Source: Holophagales bacterium UBA5704 (lineage in GTDB: Bacteria > Acidobacteriota > Thermoanaerobaculia > Multivoradales > UBA5704). Taken from it: DNA of 64,000 nt. Shown piece by piece: positions 47,074-57,226 of this stretch. Under the pieces are notes generated by a model that was not told the DNA's origin, did not search any database, and worked only from the letters and a program-made list of their open reading frames with translations. The position numbers and the translations under genes were made by a program. Every line of letters starts with the position of its first letter. Positions within the stretch are counted from its first letter, which is position 1. The stretch is from NCBI GenBank assembly GCA_002420005.1, contig DIHE01000156.1, forward strand, positions 1 to 64,000. The letters are read 5' to 3'.

Positions 47074-50000
47074 ATGCTCAAACCGCTCCGCATTCTTCTG
47101 CCCGCCCTCGCCCTGATCCTGCTGCTGCCGGAAGCCCGGCCCGCGGCGGCGCAGTGCGTCAGCCTGACCACGCTCGGGTCGGCGTCTGCCCAGAACTTCG
47201 ACACGCTCTCCAACACCGCCGCGAGCACGACCAACAACCTGACGATCACCGGCTGGTTCATGACCGAATCGGGGGGCGGCGCGCGAGACAACGAGCAGTA
47301 TGGCGTCGACACCGGCGGCAGCAATACCGGAGACACCTACAGCTACGGCGCGGCGGCGGCCACCGACCGTGCCTTGGGCGGGCTGCAAAGTGGCACGCTG
47401 ATCCCGATCTTCGGCGCCTGCTTCACCAACAACACCGGCTCGACGGTGACCAGCCTGGCGGTCGCCTACACCGGCGAGCAGTGGCGCCTGGGGGCGACGG
47501 CGCGGACGGACCAGATCAATTTCGAATACAGCACAAGCGCCACGGACCTGGTGACCGGCACCTGGACCGGCGTCGCGGCCCTCAATTTCGTGACCCCGTT
47601 CACCACCACGGCCGGCGCCAGGGACGGCAACGCCGCAGGCAACCGCACGGCGCTTTCATCGACGATCTCCTCCTTGAGCATCGCCAACGGCGCGACCTTC
47701 TGGATCCGCTGGACGGACACCAATGCGAGCGGCGCCGACGACGGCCTTTCGGTGGACGACTTCTCGCTGACCCCGAATGGCGGCGGCCCGCCGGTGGTCA
47801 ACCTGTCGGTCAACGACGTCACCCTGGCCGAGGGGAACGCCGGGACCACGACCTTCACCTTCACGGTGAGCCTCTCCGCGCCGGCCGGCGTCGGCGGGGT
47901 GACGTTCGACGTCGCCACCGCGGACGGCACGGCGCAGGACGACACCCCCGCCACCGAGGACAACGACTACGTCGCCAACTCGCTGACCGGACAGTCGATC
48001 CCCGCCGGAAACTCCACCTACGCCTTCAACGTCACGGTCAACGGCGACACCGCCGTCGAGCCGAACGAGACGTTCTTCGTCAACGTCACCAACGTCACCG
48101 GTGCCACCGTGACCGACGGCCAGGGGCAGGGCACGATCAACAACGACGACGTGGCGCTCACCCCGATCCACGACATCCAGGGGCCGGGAGCCAGCTCGCC
48201 GCTGTCGGGCGTCGTGACCACCCGCGGCATCGTCACCGGCGTCAAGAGCAACGGCTTCTTCATCCAGGAGCCGGACGCCACGGTGGACGCCGATCCGCTG
48301 ACCTCCGAGGGCGTCCTGGTGTTCACCAGCAGCGCACCGCCGGCCGCGGCCGCGGTGGGCAACCTGGTGCAGGTCACCGGCACCATCGCCGAGTTCGTCC
48401 CCTCGGCCGACGCGCTGCAGCCGCCGCTGACCGAGCTGACCTCGCCGACGGTGGTCCTGCTCTCCACCGGCAACCCGCTGCCGGCGGCGATTCCGCTGAC
48501 CACCACCTTCCCCGATCCGGCCGGGGTCCACGACCAGCTCGAGCGGCTGGAAGGGATGCGGGTGAGCGTGGGCTCGCTCACGGTGTCCGGCCCGACCCTC
48601 GGCAACGTCAATGAGGCGAATGCCACCGCCACCTCCACCGGCGTCTTCTACGGCGTGGTGACCGGCGTGGCGCGGCCGTTCCGCGAGGCCGGCATCCCGG
48701 CGCCGGACCCGGCGCCTTCGGGCGGCGGCACCATCCCGCCGATCCCGCGTTTCGACTCGAACCCCGAGCGCATCCGGGTGGACAGCGACGGCCTGGTCGG
48801 CGGCGGCCTGCTCGACGTGTCGAGCGGCGCGGTGGTGACCGGTCTCGTCGGTCCCCTCGACTACACGTTCCGCACCTACACCATCCTCCCCGACCCGGGC
48901 GCCACGCTCGGTGCGACCGGCGGCACCACCGCGACGCCGGTCACCGCGGCCACCAGCCAGGAATTCACCGTCGCCACCTTCAACGTCGAGCGCTTCTTCG
49001 ACACCGTGGACGACGCCGGGGTGAGCGACGTGGCCCTGACCGCCGCGGCGTTCAACCAGCGCCTCAACAAGGCGTCGCTGGCCATCCGCAACTTCCTGCG
49101 CGCGCCGGACATCATCGGCGTCGAAGAGATGGAGAACCTGACCACCCTGCAGGCCCTGGCGGCGCGCATCAGCTCCGACGCCGTCGCGGCATCGCAGCCC
49201 GATCCGCAATACGCGGCCTATCTGGTGGAAGGCAACGACATCGGCGGCATCGACGTGGCGTTCCTGGTGAAGACCGCGCCGGTGGTGGGCGCCACGCCCC
49301 GCGTGTCGGTCACCTCGGTGACCCAGGAGCTCGCCGGGACGCTGTTCGTCAATCCCGACACCTCGACCGAGCTGCTCAACGACCGTCCGCCCCTGCGCCT
49401 CAATGCGGTGGTCAACCATGCGAACGGTGCGAGCTTCCCGGTGACGGTGATCGTCAACCACCTGCGCTCGCTCGGCTCGGTCAACAGCGAGGCGGCGGGC
49501 TCGAACGGCTGGGCCACCGCCGGCGCCCGGGTGCGGGCGAAGCGCCAGAAGCAGGCCGAGGACCTCGCCAATCTCGTCCAGGCCCGCCAGGTGGCCGACC
49601 CCGCCGAGCGCATCATCCTGCTCGGCGACTTCAACGCCTTCGAGGTCAACGACGGCCTCGGACACTCGATGGGCGTGATCTCCGGCACCCCGGTGCCGGA
49701 CAACGAAACCGCGGTGCCGGGCGACGGCGTCGATTTGGTCAACCCCGACTTCGACAACCTGTTCGACTCGCCGCCCGCGCCGGAGCGCTACTCCTACGTG
49801 TTCGACGGCAATGCCCAGAACCTCGACCAGATCCTGGTCAACGTGCCGCTCGTCTCCGCCACCGTGGCGCACCGCATGGAGCATGCCCGGACCAACGCCG
49901 ACTTCCCGCAGACCGCGCGCAACAACGGCGCCAATGCGGAGCGCCTGTCGGACCATGATCCCGGCGTGGCCTTCTTCCAGGTGGCCGGCTTCGCCACCGC

Positions 50001-51660
50001 CGATCTCGCGATCACCAAGACGGACGCCCCCGATCCGGTGACCGCGGGAACCAACCTCACCTACACCATCACCGTGACCAACAACGGGCCGGACGCGGCG
50101 GCCAACGCCTCCTGGACCGACACCCTGCCGGCGGGGACGTCTTTCGTCTCGCTCCCGGCGGTGGCCGGCTGGACCTGCACCACCGGCGCCACGGTGACCT
50201 GCTCGAACCCCTCGTTCGCGGTGGGCAGCGCGGTCTTCACGCTCACCGTCCAGGTCGCCTCCTCGGTGACGGCGGGCACGGTGCTCTCCAACACTGCGAC
50301 GGTCACCTCGGCGACCGCCGACGGCACACCGGCCAACAACAGCGCCACCGCCACCACCACGGTGTCCGCCTCGGCGGACCTCTCGGTGACCAAGGTGGAT
50401 ACGCCGGACCCGGTCGCGCCGGGCACCAACCTGACCTACACCATCACGGTGACCAACGCCGGCCCGAGCAACGCCGCCACGGTCTCCCTCTCCGACACGC
50501 TCCCGGCCGGGACGACGTTCGTCTCGCTCCCCGCGGTGGCGGGCTGGTCCTGCACCACCGGCGCCACGATCTCCTGCTCCAACCCGTCGTTCGCACCCGG
50601 CAGCGCGGTCTTCACCTTGATCGTGGCGGTCGACGCCGGGGTGGGCACCGGCACGGTGCTCTCCAATACGGCGACGGTCTCTGCGGCCACCACCGACCCG
50701 GTACCCGCCGACAACAGCGCCACCGCCACCACCACGGTCGGCAGCGGCTCGGCCGACATGTCCATCACCAAGGTGGACACCCCCGATCCGGTGAACGCGG
50801 GGGACAGCCTGACCTACACCATCACCGTGACCAACGCCGGCCCGAGCAGCGCCACCACGGCGGCCTTCTCCGACACCCTGCCGGCAGGAACGACGTACTT
50901 CTCGCTGCCTGCGGTGGCCGGCTGGTCGTGCACCACCGGCGCCACGATCTCCTGCTCCAACCCGTCGTTCGCGCCCGGCACCGCGGTCTTCACCTTGACC
51001 GTGGTGGTCGGAGCTTCGGTCGCCCCGGGAACGGTGCTCTCGAACACGGCCACGGCCACCTCCGCGACCATCGACCCGACCCCGGGCAACGAGAGCGCGA
51101 CGGCGACCACGAACGTGCTCTCCCCCGCGTCGGTCACCGCCACCAAGGCGGTCTCCGGCCAGTTCACCCCCGGCGGCACCGTGACCTATACCGTGGTGCT
51201 GAGCAACAGCTCCGGGAGCGCCCAGGCGGACAACCCCGGAGATGAATTCACCGACATCCTGCCGTCGCAGCTCACCCTGGTGAGCGCCACGGCGACCTCC
51301 GGAACGGCGGTGGCCACCGTCGCCACGAACACGGTGACCTGGAACGGCTCGATCCCGGCCAACGGCTCGGTGACGGTCACCCTCACCGCCACCTTGAACG
51401 CCGGGATCACCCCCGGGACCACGGTCACCAACCAGGGGAGCTTCGCCTACGACGCCGACGGCAACGGCACGAACGAGGCCGCCGGGAGCACCGACGACCC
51501 GCTGGCGGCCGGCGGCGCCAACCCCACCATCTTCATTGCCGGGGCTTCGACCTCGCCGGCCGAGATCCCGACGCTCAACGAGGTGGGCCTCGCCCTCCTC
51601 GCGCTGCTCCTCGCGCTCGGTGGCGCCGCCCTGCTGCGCCGCCGCTCCCGCGTCGCGTGA
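47074..51660 (+). CDS. Large secreted protein: Calx-beta, ExeM-like endonuclease, DUF11 repeats, IPTL-CTERM
   Basis: 1528 residues. Signal peptide (LRILLPALALILLLPEA, cleaved after PAAAQ); N-terminal beta domain; Calx-beta-like repeat (about 245-365: NLSVNDVTLAEGNAGTTTF); OB-like region as in NucH/ExeM nucleases; an endonuclease/exonuclease/phosphatase domain (about 629-963: FTVATFNVERFF, IGVEEMEN, VIVNHLRS, LLGDFNAFE, LSDHDPGV). Then three or four DUF11 modules (DLSVTKVDTPDPVAPGTNL and similar) and a C-terminal IPTL motif (AEIPTLNEVGLALLALLLAL plus RRR). The C-terminus marks it for anchoring or sorting across the outer membrane. The EEP catalytic residues (N, E, D, H) are visible, so the DNase may be active outside the cell. 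Confidence 0.92.
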   Translation: MLKPLRILLPALALILLLPEARPAAAQCVSLTTLGSASAQNFDTLSNTAASTTNNLTITGWFMTESGGGARDNEQYGVDTGGSNTGDTYSYGAAAATDRALGGLQSGTLIPIFGACFTNNTGSTVTSLAVAYTGEQWRLGATARTDQINFEYSTSATDLVTGTWTGVAALNFVTPFTTTAGARDGNAAGNRTALSSTISSLSIANGATFWIRWTDTNASGADDGLSVDDFSLTPNGGGPPVVNLSVNDVTLAEGNAGTTTFTFTVSLSAPAGVGGVTFDVATADGTAQDDTPATEDNDYVANSLTGQSIPAGNSTYAFNVTVNGDTAVEPNETFFVNVTNVTGATVTDGQGQGTINNDDVALTPIHDIQGPGASSPLSGVVTTRGIVTGVKSNGFFIQEPDATVDADPLTSEGVLVFTSSAPPAAAAVGNLVQVTGTIAEFVPSADALQPPLTELTSPTVVLLSTGNPLPAAIPLTTTFPDPAGVHDQLERLEGMRVSVGSLTVSGPTLGNVNEANATATSTGVFYGVVTGVARPFREAGIPAPDPAPSGGGTIPPIPRFDSNPERIRVDSDGLVGGGLLDVSSGAVVTGLVGPLDYTFRTYTILPDPGATLGATGGTTATPVTAATSQEFTVATFNVERFFDTVDDAGVSDVALTAAAFNQRLNKASLAIRNFLRAPDIIGVEEMENLTTLQALAARISSDAVAASQPDPQYAAYLVEGNDIGGIDVAFLVKTAPVVGATPRVSVTSVTQELAGTLFVNPDTSTELLNDRPPLRLNAVVNHANGASFPVTVIVNHLRSLGSVNSEAAGSNGWATAGARVRAKRQKQAEDLANLVQARQVADPAERIILLGDFNAFEVNDGLGHSMGVISGTPVPDNETAVPGDGVDLVNPDFDNLFDSPPAPERYSYVFDGNAQNLDQILVNVPLVSATVAHRMEHARTNADFPQTARNNGANAERLSDHDPGVAFFQVAGFATADLAITKTDAPDPVTAGTNLTYTITVTNNGPDAAANASWTDTLPAGTSFVSLPAVAGWTCTTGATVTCSNPSFAVGSAVFTLTVQVASSVTAGTVLSNTATVTSATADGTPANNSATATTTVSASADLSVTKVDTPDPVAPGTNLTYTITVTNAGPSNAATVSLSDTLPAGTTFVSLPAVAGWSCTTGATISCSNPSFAPGSAVFTLIVAVDAGVGTGTVLSNTATVSAATTDPVPADNSATATTTVGSGSADMSITKVDTPDPVNAGDSLTYTITVTNAGPSSATTAAFSDTLPAGTTYFSLPAVAGWSCTTGATISCSNPSFAPGTAVFTLTVVVGASVAPGTVLSNTATATSATIDPTPGNESATATTNVLSPASVTATKAVSGQFTPGGTVTYTVVLSNSSGSAQADNPGDEFTDILPSQLTLVSATATSGTAVATVATNTVTWNGSIPANGSVTVTLTATLNAGITPGTTVTNQGSFAYDADGNGTNEAAGSTDDPLAAGGANPTIFIAGASTSPAEIPTLNEVGLALLALLLALGGAALLRRRSRVA

Positions 51661-51713
51661 GTCTCGTGCGGAGGGGGAGAGGATCACCTCTCCCCCTCCG
51701 GCCCGAACGCGGG

Positions 51714-51719
51714 TAGACT
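51714..51719 (+). promoter_or_regulatory. -10-like box (TAGACT), near-leaderless start
   Basis: TAGACT ends 10 bp before the ATG at 51730; there is no ribosome site in between. The context GGGTAGACTT matches the boxes at 7475 and 46999. Confidence 0.45.
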
Positions 51720-51729
51720 TTCGGGCATC

Positions 51730-53133
51730 ATGCCCACAGCGCGCAGACGTCCTCGCCTCTCCGCCCTCGCCCTGCTTTGCCTCCTGGGCGGAGCCCATTT
51801 CGCCCAAGCCGGCCTCCCCACGGCGGACCTCTCGGTGCTCAAGGTGGACGACCCCGACCCGGCGCCCGCCGGAACGGCGCTGGTCTACACCATCACGGTG
51901 AGCAACAAGGGTCCGGACGACGCCTCCAGTGCGGTGATGGACGACCCGCTGCCGGCCGGGACGACCTTCCAGTCGGTCTCGGCGCCGGCCGGGTGGAGCT
52001 GCACGACGCCCGCGGTCGGCGCCAACGGCACGGTCTCCTGCTCGGCGGCCACCTTCGCCGTGGGGAGCGCGGTCTTCACCGTGACCGTCCAGGTGGGAGC
52101 CGGCGTGGCCAATGGCACCGTGCTCAGCAATACCGCGACCGTCACCTCGACCACCGCAGATCCGGCGCCGGGGAGCGAGAGCGCGACGGCGGACACCACG
52201 GTCTCGGCCACCGTCACCACCTTCTCCCTCACCAAGGCCGATACGCCGGACCCGGTCCTCCCCGGGACCGATCTGACCTGGACCCTGACCGCGACCAACT
52301 CCAACGGTGGCGACCTGGAGTCCGCCGTGCTCACCGACCCCCTGCCGGCCGGGACCACTTTCGTCTCGCTCGCCGCGCCGGGCGGCTGGAGCTGCACGAC
52401 GCCCGCGGTGGGCGGCTCCGGCACGGTCAGCTGCTCCATCGCACCCTGGCCGGCCGGGAACGCGGTGTTCACCCTGGTGGGCCACGTCGCTGCGACGCAG
52501 CCGGCCGGGTCGAGCCTGAGCAACGTCGGGAGCCTGGAGGTGACCGATGGCGGACGGACCACCACCCAGGTGGCCTCCGCCGCCACCCAGGTGGTGTCCC
52601 CGGCCGCCGTGGCCGCGACCAAGGCGGTCTCCGGGCAGCTGCAGACCGGCGGCACCGTGACCTACACGGTGGTGTTGACCAACAGCGCGGCCGGCGCGCA
52701 GTCGGACAACCCGGGGGACGAATTCACCGACATCCTGCCCTCCGACCTCACCCTGGTGAGCGCCACGGCGACCTCGGGGACGGCGCTGGCCACCCCGGCG
52801 ACGAACACGGTGACCTGGAACGGAACGATCCCCGGCAACGGCTCGGTGACGATCACCCTCACCGCCGCGGTCAAGGCCACGACCCCGCCGGGAACCACGG
52901 TCTCCAACCAGGGCGCCGTCGCCTATGACGCCGATGGCAACGGGACCAACGAAGCGGCCGCCTCCACCGACGACCCGCAGGTGGCCGGCGGCGCCGATCC
53001 CACCACCTTCGTCACCGCCGCCGCGACCGCTCCGGCCGAAGTCCCGGCGCTCGGCGGGGTGGGGCTCGCGTTGCTGGGCGTGCTTCTGGCGCTCGGCGGA
53101 GCGGCTCTGCTGCGTTGGCGGGAAAGGGTGTAA
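51730..53133 (+). CDS. Secreted DUF11-repeat protein with IPTL-like C-terminal anchor
   Basis: 467 residues. Signal peptide (RRPRLSALALLCLLGGAHFA, then QA), three DUF11-type Ig-like modules (DLSVLKVDDPDPAPAGTAL; LTKADTPDPVLPGTDLTW; ATKAVSGQLQTGGTVTYTV) and a variant sorting tail, AEVPALGGVGLALLGVLLAL plus RWRERV. The final module is nearly the same as that of the upstream protein (VSATATSGTA, GSVTxTLTA, YDADGNGTNEAA), so the two genes share a duplicated 3' portion. It is a likely surface or matrix protein. Confidence 0.9.
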   Translation: MPTARRRPRLSALALLCLLGGAHFAQAGLPTADLSVLKVDDPDPAPAGTALVYTITVSNKGPDDASSAVMDDPLPAGTTFQSVSAPAGWSCTTPAVGANGTVSCSAATFAVGSAVFTVTVQVGAGVANGTVLSNTATVTSTTADPAPGSESATADTTVSATVTTFSLTKADTPDPVLPGTDLTWTLTATNSNGGDLESAVLTDPLPAGTTFVSLAAPGGWSCTTPAVGGSGTVSCSIAPWPAGNAVFTLVGHVAATQPAGSSLSNVGSLEVTDGGRTTTQVASAATQVVSPAAVAATKAVSGQLQTGGTVTYTVVLTNSAAGAQSDNPGDEFTDILPSDLTLVSATATSGTALATPATNTVTWNGTIPGNGSVTITLTAAVKATTPPGTTVSNQGAVAYDADGNGTNEAAASTDDPQVAGGADPTTFVTAAATAPAEVPALGGVGLALLGVLLALGGAALLRWRERV

Positions 53134-53151
53134 TTCCCAGGCGTCAGCGAA

Positions 53152-53179
53152 AGGGGGATGTCTCGTTCATCCCCTTTTC
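53152..53179 (+). terminator. Intrinsic terminator after the DUF11 gene
   Basis: GGGGATG-TCTCGTT-CATCCCC followed by TTTTC, 19 bp past the stop codon. Confidence 0.8.
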
Positions 53180-53260
53180 ATGCACCTCTCTCTGCAGAGC
53201 CCGTTCCAGTTGGTTCCCCCGGCCCATCTCCGGGCCGGGGTTCTTGGAGAGGAGAAGAGA

Positions 53261-54094
53261 GTGCAGAAGAATTCCCTTCGCAGCACCTGCTTTGCCCTGG
53301 CCGTCCTGGCGCTCGGCGGGCTGGCGGCGTCGCGGCCGGCGACGGCCCAACCCGACATGATCGTCCGCACCGACATGATGGAGCACCAGTGGGTCGTCCG
53401 CGACGAGAAGCTCAGCCCAGACTTCTGCAGCGTCGTCGAGGGGGGCGTCACCCCCGGCCTGCGCCGCCTCCTGCGGTTCACCGTGACGACCGCCAACGTC
53501 GGCAACGCGGACATCCACATCGGGAGCCCGCTCGAACACTACAATGCCGGTGACGGCCTGTTCGAGCTCGCCCTGTGCCACCAGCATTTCCACTTCCGCA
53601 ACTATGCCCTCTACCAGCTCATCGACCCGGCCACCGGCACGGTGTGGAAGGCCGCCAAGGCCGGCTTCTGCATGCTCGACACCGATCCGAATCCGGCCTC
53701 GATGACCGGCGTTCCGCCGGGCCCCCGGGAATACAAGGACTGCGGCACGCTGACCGAGGACGGCAACCAGGGGATCTCGCATGGATGGTCCGACACCTAC
53801 CGCTTCTTCCTGGGAGGTCAGTACTTCGTCCTGGACGGCGGCGATGGCCAGCCCCCGGTGCCACCCGGCACCTACATCATCCGGATCACCGCCAATCCGC
53901 CGTACATTCCGACCGCCAGCGAGCCGTGCCGCGTTCTCGACCCGGCGACGGGCCTCTGCCACAACTTCGCCGAAGCGAGCTATGCGAACAACGTCGGTGA
54001 GGTGCTGGTGACCATCCCCGAGCACCCCGGCAAGGACGGTGTGGGTCCGCTGGCCGGCTCTCCCCATCTCGGCCACGAGCCGATCGAGCACTGA
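53261..54094 (+). CDS. Exported lysyl-oxidase-like copper protein
   Basis: 277 residues from a GTG after GAGAGGAGAAGA. Signal peptide ending ATAQPD. CHQHFHFRNYALYQLID holds the copper-binding His cluster of lysyl oxidase-like proteins, and AGFCMLDTDP, the YKDCGTL Cys and HGWSDTYRFFLGGQ continue the family fold; YIIRITANPP and SYANNVGEVLVTIP close it. Such enzymes oxidise lysine side chains or small amines, making aldehydes that cross-link proteins. Placement after two surface proteins with many repeats suggests them as possible targets, an inference only. Confidence 0.85.
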   Translation: MQKNSLRSTCFALAVLALGGLAASRPATAQPDMIVRTDMMEHQWVVRDEKLSPDFCSVVEGGVTPGLRRLLRFTVTTANVGNADIHIGSPLEHYNAGDGLFELALCHQHFHFRNYALYQLIDPATGTVWKAAKAGFCMLDTDPNPASMTGVPPGPREYKDCGTLTEDGNQGISHGWSDTYRFFLGGQYFVLDGGDGQPPVPPGTYIIRITANPPYIPTASEPCRVLDPATGLCHNFAEASYANNVGEVLVTIPEHPGKDGVGPLAGSPHLGHEPIEH

Positions 54095-54106
54095 GGAGAA
54101 GGACTT

Positions 54107-54184
54107 CAAGGACGACAAGGGCACCAAGGACCCCGGAGAGCCTCCTTGCAGACCTTGCCGTCCTGCTTGTCCTTGGTTTTTTCC
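54107..54184 (+). terminator. Terminator-like hairpin with long T run
   Basis: Direct and inverted AAGGAC/GTCCTT elements allow an imperfect stem, and CTTGTCCTTGG is followed by TTTTTTCCC. It lies between the lysyl-oxidase gene and the convergent small membrane protein gene. Confidence 0.45.
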
Positions 54185-54484
54185 CTAGGAGACGTTGAAC
54201 GTCTTCCAGCGCGCCAGCAGCACCAGCACGAACGGGATCAGGTTGGTGTTGACCACGTCCTTCAGGCTGGCCAGCCAGCCGAAGCCGTCTCGCAGGTCGA
54301 GGACCTCCAGGGCGAGCGAGACCAGCAGGCCGGGGACGAGCGCGGCATAGGAGGTCAGGCTGCGGCGGAACAGGATCAACGCCACCAGCAGGCAGACGAA
54401 GCCGATGTAGATGTGGATGGCGTCCTTGGTCAGGGGAAGGACCGCGAGCCAGCCCAGCTTGAAGATCTGATAATCCGACTGCAC
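54185..54484 (-). CDS. Small membrane protein (three segments)
   Basis: 99 residues with hydrophobic spans around IHIYIGFVCLLVALILF, YAALVPGLLVSLALEVL and TNLIPFVLVLLA. Charged residues between them (DLRDGFGWLASLKD) resemble VanZ-like or phosphatase-like small membrane proteins, but no motif is decisive. It lies 10 bp downstream of the amidase gene, likely the same transcript. Confidence 0.65.
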   Translation of the reverse strand: MQSDYQIFKLGWLAVLPLTKDAIHIYIGFVCLLVALILFRRSLTSYAALVPGLLVSLALEVLDLRDGFGWLASLKDVVNTNLIPFVLVLLARWKTFNVS

Positions 54485-54494
54485 CTTCGGGGCC

Positions 54495-55301
54495 TCACAG
54501 GCGTCGATGTTTCTGGACCGGGATCGCCCGCCGGATGCGTTCCGCCCGATCGAGGTCGATCTCGGCGAGCGCCAGACCCGGGCCGTCCGAGGCGCGGGCG
54601 ACGGCCAGGCCCCAGGGATCGACGATCAGGGCGTGTCCATAGCTCGCCTTGAGACCGGCGTCGTCGTGCTCGCCATGCTGGGCGGGCGCCAGCACGTAGC
54701 ACTGGCTCTCGATCGCCCGCGCGCGCAGCAGCGTCTCCCAGTGGTCCTTGCCGGTGGCGACGGTGAAGGCCGAAGGGACGAGCAGGACCTGCGCTCCCTG
54801 GCCGACCATCGCCCGGTAGAGCTCGCCGAACCGCATGTCGTAGCAGATGGACATTCCGATGCGGCCGAGCGGGGTGTCGGCGACGACCACCTGGTCGCCG
54901 GGGATGCAGGTCGCCGACTCGGCGAACTTGACGCCACCCGGCACGTCCACGTCGAACAGGTGCATCTTGCGGTAGGTGGCGGCGATCCGCCCCTCGGGGG
55001 AGAAGAGGACGCTGGTGTTGAAGCAGCGCCCCGGGTCCTCGCTCTTTTCGTTGTACGATCCGAGGAGCAGCCAGATCCCGCGGCGGCGCGCCAGCTCGGC
55101 GAAGCGGGTGCAGGTGGGACCGTCCAGCGGCTCGGCGCGGCGGACTTTCTCCTCGTGGGGTCCCAGGTAGTTGGTGTTCTCCGGCGTGGCGACGAGCCGG
55201 GCGCCATACCCGGCGGCGCGATCGATCAGCGCGCGGGCGCTCTCCCAGTTGGCGGCTTCGTCCGAGGTGCAGTTGAGCTGGGCAACGGCGGCGAGAAACA
55301 T
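54495..55301 (-). CDS. Carbon-nitrogen hydrolase (Nit2-like amidase)
   Basis: 268 residues from the ATG at 55301. Nitrilase-superfamily triad: Glu41 in ATPENTNY, Lys112 in YRKMHLFD, Cys153 in GMSICYDMRF. The layout (GPHEEKVRRAEPLDGP, FNTSVLFSPEG, HGEHDDAGLKASYGHALIVDPWG) is that of the Nit1/Nit2/omega-amidase branch, which removes damaged glutathione-like or 2-oxoacid amides. Full length for the group. Confidence 0.92.
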   Translation of the reverse strand: MFLAAVAQLNCTSDEAANWESARALIDRAAGYGARLVATPENTNYLGPHEEKVRRAEPLDGPTCTRFAELARRRGIWLLLGSYNEKSEDPGRCFNTSVLFSPEGRIAATYRKMHLFDVDVPGGVKFAESATCIPGDQVVVADTPLGRIGMSICYDMRFGELYRAMVGQGAQVLLVPSAFTVATGKDHWETLLRARAIESQCYVLAPAQHGEHDDAGLKASYGHALIVDPWGLAVARASDGPGLALAEIDLDRAERIRRAIPVQKHRRL

Positions 55302-55391
55302 GATGGAAGCCTTTCTAGCACATCTGACGGCCCTGTGACCCATCTGCCACGCAGTTGCCACCCCCGGGGACCATCCTGAAGGCGGAAGGAA

Positions 55392-56630
55392 ATGGCTTTG
55401 GAGCTCCTCACCGAAACCCTCGCCCTGCTCGGCACCCTGTCGCTCGCCATCACCCTCGTCGTCACCGGCGGTGCACGGCTCGCGCTGGGTCACCGGTCCC
55501 CGAGGCCGGCGCACCCCGGCGGCGAGTTGCCGGCGATCTCGGTTCTGAAGCCGCTTCGAGGCGTCGACGCCGGGCTCTACGAGAACCTCGCGTCCCTCGC
55601 GCGCCAGGACCATCCGGATTTCGAGCTGATCTTCGGCACCGAGGACGCGGACGACCCGGCGCTCGCCGTGGTCGAGCGCCTGCGCCGGGACTTCCCCGAG
55701 GTTCCGATGCGCATCGTGGCCGGTGCTCCTCCCCTCGGCTGGAACCCCAAGGTGACCAATCTGGCGTCCCTCTCCCGTGCGGCACGGCATGAGCACTGGC
55801 TGATCTCCGACTCGAACGTGCGCGCCCGGCCGGGCTACCTGCGCGCCCTGGCCGCGGAGATGGCGGCACCCTCTCCGCCGGGACGGCCGCGCACCGGCCT
55901 GGTGACGAGCGTCCTCGCCGGCTTCGGCGACGGCAGCCCGGGCGCCCGGCTCGACAACCTGCACCTCAATTCGTTCGTCGCCGCCTCCGTCCTCGGCGCC
56001 GACCGGGTCGGCCATCCGCTCGCGGTCGGCAAGTCCATGCTCTTCCGCCGCACCGACCTGGAGAGCCTCGGCGGATGGGACGCGGTGCGCGACGTGCTCG
56101 CCGAGGACTACGTTCTGGGGCGACGCTTCGCCGCCGCGGGCTTCCGGGTGCTCCTCTCGCCGCATGTCCTGCCGGTCGTCCACGAACGGCGGCCGGTGGC
56201 GGCGTTCGTCGAGCGGCACCTGCGCTGGGCCCAGATGCGGCGCCACCTCTCCCCCACCTTCTTCGTCGAGCCGCTGCTCAACCCGGTGCCCTTCCTCCTC
56301 GCCCTCCTGGCCCTCGCGGCGGCCGGTGCCGCCCCGTTCGGCCTCACCCCGGCGGCCACGGCGGCGGCGACGGTGGCGGGGATCGGGCTCAAGATCCTGG
56401 CGGACGGCGCCCTCGCCCGCCGGCTCTGCGACGGGCAAACCCCCTGGCGCGACCTGCTCTGGACTCCCTGGAAGGACCTGCTCATCGCGGGTGTCTGGCT
56501 CGCCGGCGCCTGCCGCTCCACTCTCAATTGGCGGGGGCACCGGCTGCGCATCGGCACGGGAAGCCGGCTCACACCGGCCGAGGCGCCGGCGGAGCCCCGG
56601 CCCTCGATCGATCACCAGGAGACCGCATGA
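55392..56630 (+). CDS. GT21/HpnI-like ceramide or lipid glycosyltransferase
   Basis: 412 residues. An N-terminal membrane anchor, GT2-type fold with [18 protein letters not shown], the DDxD-like [47 protein letters not shown] and the closing [10 protein letters not shown], which is the (Q/R)xxRW motif. C-terminal membrane segments follow. This is the ceramide glucosyltransferase/HpnI family, which adds a sugar to a lipid. It overlaps the next gene in ATGA, so it probably works with the PAP2 phosphatase. Confidence 0.88.
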   Translation: MALELLTETLALLGTLSLAITLVVTGGARLALGHRSPRPAHPGGELPAISVLKPLRGVDAGLYENLASLARQDHPDFELIFGTEDADDPALAVVERLRRDFPEVPMRIVAGAPPLGWNPKVTNLASLSRAARHEHWLISDSNVRARPGYLRALAAEMAAPSPPGRPRTGLVTSVLAGFGDGSPGARLDNLHLNSFVAASVLGADRVGHPLAVGKSMLFRRTDLESLGGWDAVRDVLAEDYVLGRRFAAAGFRVLLSPHVLPVVHERRPVAAFVERHLRWAQMRRHLSPTFFVEPLLNPVPFLLALLALAAAGAAPFGLTPAATAAATVAGIGLKILADGALARRLCDGQTPWRDLLWTPWKDLLIAGVWLAGACRSTLNWRGHRLRIGTGSRLTPAEAPAEPRPSIDHQETA

Positions 56631-57226
56631 TCCACGAGCCCACCACGGTGCGCGACGAGACGGTCTGGCAACGGATGATTTCGCTCGACCAGGCGATCCT
56701 GCTCGCCGTCCGCCGCCTCGAATCTCCCGCCATGACCCGCGTCATGCGGACCCTCACCCGCCTGGGCGACACCTCCACCTGGGTCGTCCTGGGCTTGGCG
56801 CTCATCGCGGCGGGCGGCCCGGGACCGCGCTATGGGACGCTGCTCGGCGGCGGTGCCTGCCTGGCCGTCGCCGCCTCGCAGGCTCTCAAGCGGATCTGCT
56901 GCCGCCCACGGCCGAGCTGCGGCATCGGCGGCTTCGCGGCGCTGGTGGAGAACCCGGATGCCTTCTCGTTTCCCTCCGGCCACACCGCGGCCTCGTTCGG
57001 CATCGCCGTCGCCCTGGCGGGCGAAGGGGACTGGCTCGGCGGCCTCGTCCTTTCCCTGGCGAGCGGCATCGCCCTCTCGCGCGTCTATCTCGGCGCCCAC
57101 TACCCTCTCGACGTGGCGGCCGGCGTCGTGGTCGGCGCGACCTGCGGCCTGCTGGCCCGGCTGCTCCTCGCCGGGCTCCCCCTGCTCTCTCTTCTGGGAA
57201 TCGCCCTGCTTGGCCCCGGGGCCTGA
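56627..57226 (+). CDS. PAP2-family membrane phosphatase
   Basis: 199 residues starting at the ATG that overlaps the previous stop. Phosphatase motifs: KRICCRPRP (KxxxxxxRP), FPSGHTAA (PSGH) and [12 protein letters not shown] (SRxxxxxHxxxD), within five or six membrane segments. It dephosphorylates a lipid phosphate such as phosphatidate or an isoprenyl diphosphate. As the middle gene of a cassette of lipid glycosyltransferases it may supply diacylglycerol or recycle the carrier. Confidence 0.92.
   Translation: MIHEPTTVRDETVWQRMISLDQAILLAVRRLESPAMTRVMRTLTRLGDTSTWVVLGLALIAAGGPGPRYGTLLGGGACLAVAASQALKRICCRPRPSCGIGGFAALVENPDAFSFPSGHTAASFGIAVALAGEGDWLGGLVLSLASGIALSRVYLGAHYPLDVAAGVVVGATCGLLARLLLAGLPLLSLLGIALLGPGA

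Noticed and set aside
47656..52485. A 1609-codon minus-strand frame opposite the secreted nuclease and DUF11 genes.
   Set aside because: Low-complexity Arg/Gly/His translation mirroring the repeats of the real genes; no start, signal or domain.
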